The position numbers were made by a program, and so were the translations under genes. Below are positions 61,262-64,000 of a stretch of DNA of 64,000 nucleotides, in pieces; within the stretch, counting starts at the first letter, position 1; each line of letters begins with the position of its first letter. The notes below the pieces were generated by a model. The model ran no database searches. It saw only the letters and a list, made by a program, of their open reading frames with translations, and was not told where the DNA came from. Location: positions 67,488 to 131,487 of the forward strand of contig NZMG01000030.1 of NCBI GenBank assembly GCA_002694465.1. Direction: 5' to 3'. This stretch comes from Flavobacteriaceae bacterium. GTDB lineage: Bacteria > Bacteroidota > Bacteroidia > Flavobacteriales > Flavobacteriaceae.

Positions 61262-63562
61262 ATGAGCAAACAAAGCAAACGTCGTGAAGCTTTATTATAT
61301 CACGCAAAGCCTAAACCTGGGAAGATTCAAGTTGTCCCTACAAAAAAATATTCAAGTCAACGTGATTTGTCTTTGGCATATTCTCCAGGCGTAGCTGAGC
61401 CATGTTTGGAAATTGAAAAAGACACTGAAAATGTTTATAAATACACCAATAAAGGGAATCTAGTTGCAGTAATTTCTAATGGAACAGCTGTCTTAGGACT
61501 TGGGAATATTGGTCCTGAAGCTTCAAAGCCTGTAATGGAAGGGAAAGCGCTACTCTTCAAAATCTTTGCAGATATCGATGTTTTTGATATTGAAATAGGA
61601 ACCGAAGATGTGGATGCATTTATTGAAACGGTAAAAAACATTGCGCCTACGTTTGGCGGAATTAACTTGGAAGATATTAAAGCTCCCGAGGCATTTGAAA
61701 TTGAAAGAAGGTTAAAAGAAGAACTTGATATTCCTGTCATGCATGACGATCAGCATGGAACAGCTATTATCTCCGCTGCGGCATTGATAAATGCAATTGA
61801 AATTGCTGAAAAGGACATTGCGAAAGTAAAAATAGTAATTAGTGGTGCTGGTGCTGCTGCCGTTTCTTGTACAAGACTTTACAAGGCATTTGGAGCGAAG
61901 CCTGAGAACATTGTGATGTTGGATAGTAAAGGGGTAATTAGGAAAAATCAAAAAGATCTTTCAGCAGAAAAACTAGAATTTGCCACTTCTAGAAATATTG
62001 AAACCTTAGAAGAAGCTTTGAAGGACGCCGATGTTTTCGTGGGGCTTTCCATTGCAGATATAGTGACTCCTAAAATGCTTAAAACTATGGCTGCAAACCC
62101 AATAGTTTTTGCCATGGCTAATCCCAATCCAGAAATAGCTTACGATGTGGCTATAAAAGTAAGAGAGGATATCATTATGGCTACAGGGAGAAGCGATCAT
62201 CCTAACCAAGTGAATAATGTGCTTGGATTTCCATTTATTTTTAGGGGTGCGCTAGATGTTCGTGCCACAAAAATTAACGAAGCCATGAAAATGGCTGCAG
62301 TAAAAGCATTGGCGGAGTTAGCAAAGGAACCTGTCCCTGAACAAGTAAATATTGCTTATGGAGAAACACGATTAAATTTTGGTAGAGAATACATTATCCC
62401 AAAACCATTTGACCCAAGATTAATTGCCGCTGTCCCGCCCGCTGTTGCGAAAGCTGCTATGGAGAGTGGTGTGGCACAGTCGCCCATTACAGATTGGGAA
62501 AAGTATGTAGATGATTTGAACGAGCGCATGGGCAGTGATAATAAAATCATCAAGCTGCTTATGGATCGCGCAAAATCTAACCCGAAAAGAGTTGTTTTTG
62601 CTGAAGCAGACCACTTGGATGTTTTAAAGGCGGCTCAGATAGTTTTTGAAGAAGGGTTGGCTACTCCTATTTTACTAGGAAGAAAGGAAGTGATTAAAGA
62701 ACTAATGAAGGAATTGGATTTTGAAGAGGATATAGAAATTTTAGACCCAAAATCTGATGAACAATCTGAAAGACTTCACAGGTACGCACATAAATTTTGG
62801 GAGCAAAGAAAGCGAAATGGGGTTACCCTTTTTGATGCTACAAGGTTAATGAGAGAGCGCAACTATTTTGCCTCAATGATGTTAAAAGAGGGAGATACAG
62901 ATGCCATGGTATCTGGCTATGCTCGTTCCTATCCTACCGTTGTTCGCCCAATTTTAGAAACTATCGGTAAATTTGATGGAGTGGATAAAATTGCTACAAC
63001 TAATTTAATGCTTACTAACAGAGGTCCTCTATTTTTATCAGACACTTCAATTAATATTGATCCTACAGCAAAGGAATTGGCAAATATTGCTCAAATGACC
63101 AATTACACGGTAAAAATGTTTGGCTTAAATCCTGTTATTGCCATGATTTCTTATGCCAACTTTGGTTCTTCAAAAGATCCCCATGCCGAAAAAGTTAGGC
63201 AAGCTGTTTCTTTGCTACACCATTCCAATCCAGATATGATTGTAGATGGTGAAATTCAGGTCGACTTTGCTATGAACGCTGAAATGCTTAAAAACAAGTT
63301 TCCATTTTCAAAATTAGCTGGGAAAAAAGTAAACGCACTAATTTTCCCCAATTTAGATTCTGCAAATAGTAATTACAAAATGCTTAAAGAGCTAAAAGAT
63401 GTGCTTTCTATAGGACCCATTATGCTGGGAATGAAAAAGCCTGTTCACATATTTCAGTTAGGAGCTAATGTTGAAGAAATGGTGAATATGACTGCCATAG
63501 CCGTAGTAGATGCACAGCAAAAAGAGAAGGCAGCTAAGGAGAAAAAGAAACAAAAAAATTAG
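61262..63562 (+). CDS. maeB: NADP-dependent malic enzyme with phosphotransacetylase-like domain
   Basis: Decarboxylates malate to pyruvate, supplying NADPH and pyruvate; 766 residues in the MaeB two-domain layout. The malic enzyme part (about 1-425) has SLAYSPGVAEPCLEI, the metal and catalytic segment MHDDQHGTAIISAAAL, and the NAD(P)-binding IVISGAGAAAVSC. The C-terminal part (about 430-766) is a phosphotransacetylase-like domain (RVVFAEADHLDVLKAAQ, GYARSYPTVVRPILE) thought to act in regulation by acetyl-CoA rather than catalysis. The Lys-rich end is uncommon but short. Monocistronic between queG and ruvA. Confidence 0.95.
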   Translation: MSKQSKRREALLYHAKPKPGKIQVVPTKKYSSQRDLSLAYSPGVAEPCLEIEKDTENVYKYTNKGNLVAVISNGTAVLGLGNIGPEASKPVMEGKALLFKIFADIDVFDIEIGTEDVDAFIETVKNIAPTFGGINLEDIKAPEAFEIERRLKEELDIPVMHDDQHGTAIISAAALINAIEIAEKDIAKVKIVISGAGAAAVSCTRLYKAFGAKPENIVMLDSKGVIRKNQKDLSAEKLEFATSRNIETLEEALKDADVFVGLSIADIVTPKMLKTMAANPIVFAMANPNPEIAYDVAIKVREDIIMATGRSDHPNQVNNVLGFPFIFRGALDVRATKINEAMKMAAVKALAELAKEPVPEQVNIAYGETRLNFGREYIIPKPFDPRLIAAVPPAVAKAAMESGVAQSPITDWEKYVDDLNERMGSDNKIIKLLMDRAKSNPKRVVFAEADHLDVLKAAQIVFEEGLATPILLGRKEVIKELMKELDFEEDIEILDPKSDEQSERLHRYAHKFWEQRKRNGVTLFDATRLMRERNYFASMMLKEGDTDAMVSGYARSYPTVVRPILETIGKFDGVDKIATTNLMLTNRGPLFLSDTSINIDPTAKELANIAQMTNYTVKMFGLNPVIAMISYANFGSSKDPHAEKVRQAVSLLHHSNPDMIVDGEIQVDFAMNAEMLKNKFPFSKLAGKKVNALIFPNLDSANSNYKMLKELKDVLSIGPIMLGMKKPVHIFQLGANVEEMVNMTAIAVVDAQQKEKAAKEKKKQKN

Positions 63563-63618
63563 AAAAACATTAGTTTATTTTTCGTTTTGACAACACCACT
63601 AGTTGAAAATAATTATAC

Positions 63619-63626
63619 TATATTTG
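63619..63626 (+). promoter_or_regulatory. -7 box of the ruvA promoter
   Basis: TATATTTG fits TAnnTTTG, 24 bases upstream of ruvA. TTG elements upstream are at 13 and 29 bases, neither ideal. Confidence 0.45.
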
Positions 63627-63649
63627 AGGCATTAACTTTTTATTAACGA

Positions 63650-64000
63650 ATGATTACCCATATTGAGGGCAAATTAGTGGAGAAAAACCCAACCGATGTG
63701 GTGGTAGACTGTAATGGCGTAGGGTATTTTTTAAACATATCGTTACATACCTTTTCCCAAATCCCCAATACAGAAAAAGTAAAATTGTATACGCAATTGC
63801 TTGTAAGAGAAGATTCGCATACATTGTACGGGTTTTCAACGGTTGAAGAAAGAGAAGTGTTTAATTTATTAATTTCGGTTTCGGGAGTTGGGGCAAGCAC
63901 GGCAAGGACGATGCTGTCTTCACTTTCACCAGAATTGGTAAGGGATGCAATACTTTCGGAAGATATTGTGACAATTCAAAGTGTTAAAGGAATTGGAACC
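63650..64000 (+). CDS. ruvA: Holliday junction DNA-binding protein RuvA, C-terminal part missing
   Basis: Tetrameric junction-binding partner of RuvB. The first 117 residues are in the window, starting MITHIEGKLVEKNPTDVVVD. The OB-fold domain (about 1-63, CNGVGYFLNISLHTF, REDSHTLYGFST) is complete, and the helix-hairpin-helix domain starts with LISVSGVGASTARTMLSSL and IQSVKGIGT before the window ends. It is separated from ruvB by queG and maeB, about 3.4 kb away on the same strand. Confidence 0.95.
   Translation, partial: MITHIEGKLVEKNPTDVVVDCNGVGYFLNISLHTFSQIPNTEKVKLYTQLLVREDSHTLYGFSTVEEREVFNLLISVSGVGASTARTMLSSLSPELVRDAILSEDIVTIQSVKGIGT

Overview
This AT-rich window comes from a member of Bacteroidota, almost certainly Flavobacteriaceae. 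Support comes from the alternative complex III (ActABCDEF) operon running into cytochrome oxidase genes, flavobacterial families (DUF2723, DUF5916, secreted proteins whose mature end reads QVGIGxTxP), lipoproteins with short lipoboxes, an absence of obvious Shine-Dalgarno sites, and repeated promoter-like boxes of the Bacteroidota type TAnnTTTG, several with a TTG/TTTG about 19 bases upstream. No plasmid, phage, IS element or CRISPR array is visible. Most of the window is ordinary chromosome with one accessory-looking stretch at about 19.7-35 kb.

Layout. 1-7.7 kb (minus strand): asparaginyl-tRNA synthetase (cut by the window edge), an RND/MMPL-type exporter, then frr, pyrH, tsf, rpsB, rpsI and rplM. 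7.9-11.2 kb (plus): a DUF5916 surface protein and a lipocalin-like lipoprotein. 11.5-14.4 kb: polA. 14.5-19.0 kb: a compact cyanophycin locus with isoaspartyl peptidase, cyanophycinase and cyanophycin synthetase, enough to make, depolymerise and finally hydrolyse the Asp-Arg polymer. 19.0-30.3 kb (all minus): a cytochrome c lipoprotein, then two very large repetitive secreted fibre-like proteins flanking a TPR histidine kinase and LuxR-type response regulator. One fibre has YadA-like head repeats and a C1q-like tip, the other a C-terminal S74 self-cleaving chaperone. The two fibre genes share N-terminal domains, internal modules, 3' untranslated elements and short inverted repeats at their ends. 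30.6-35.6 kb: a glycosylasparaginase-type Ntn hydrolase, a metallophosphoesterase, a thioredoxin fold lacking one active-site Cys, a third QVGIG secreted protein, and a NodB deacetylase next to a DUF2723 membrane protein. 39.1 kb: tRNA-Gln(TTG). 40-45.4 kb: a two-domain Usp protein, then rimP-nusA-infB behind a terminator-like leader hairpin. 46-57.7 kb: actA-B-C-D-E-F-coxB-coxA, a quinol-to-oxygen respiratory supercomplex operon. 57.8-64 kb: MATE exporter, ruvB, queG, malic enzyme and the start of ruvA.

The most interesting parts are the paired fibre/two-component locus with mutually complementary 5' and 3' transcript ends, the self-contained cyanophycin cycle in a non-cyanobacterium, the terminator-like rimP leader, and the unusual ActA (six haem motifs) and ActC (C-terminal helix-hairpin-helix domain) subunits. 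All names are from reading the sequence; no database search was run.
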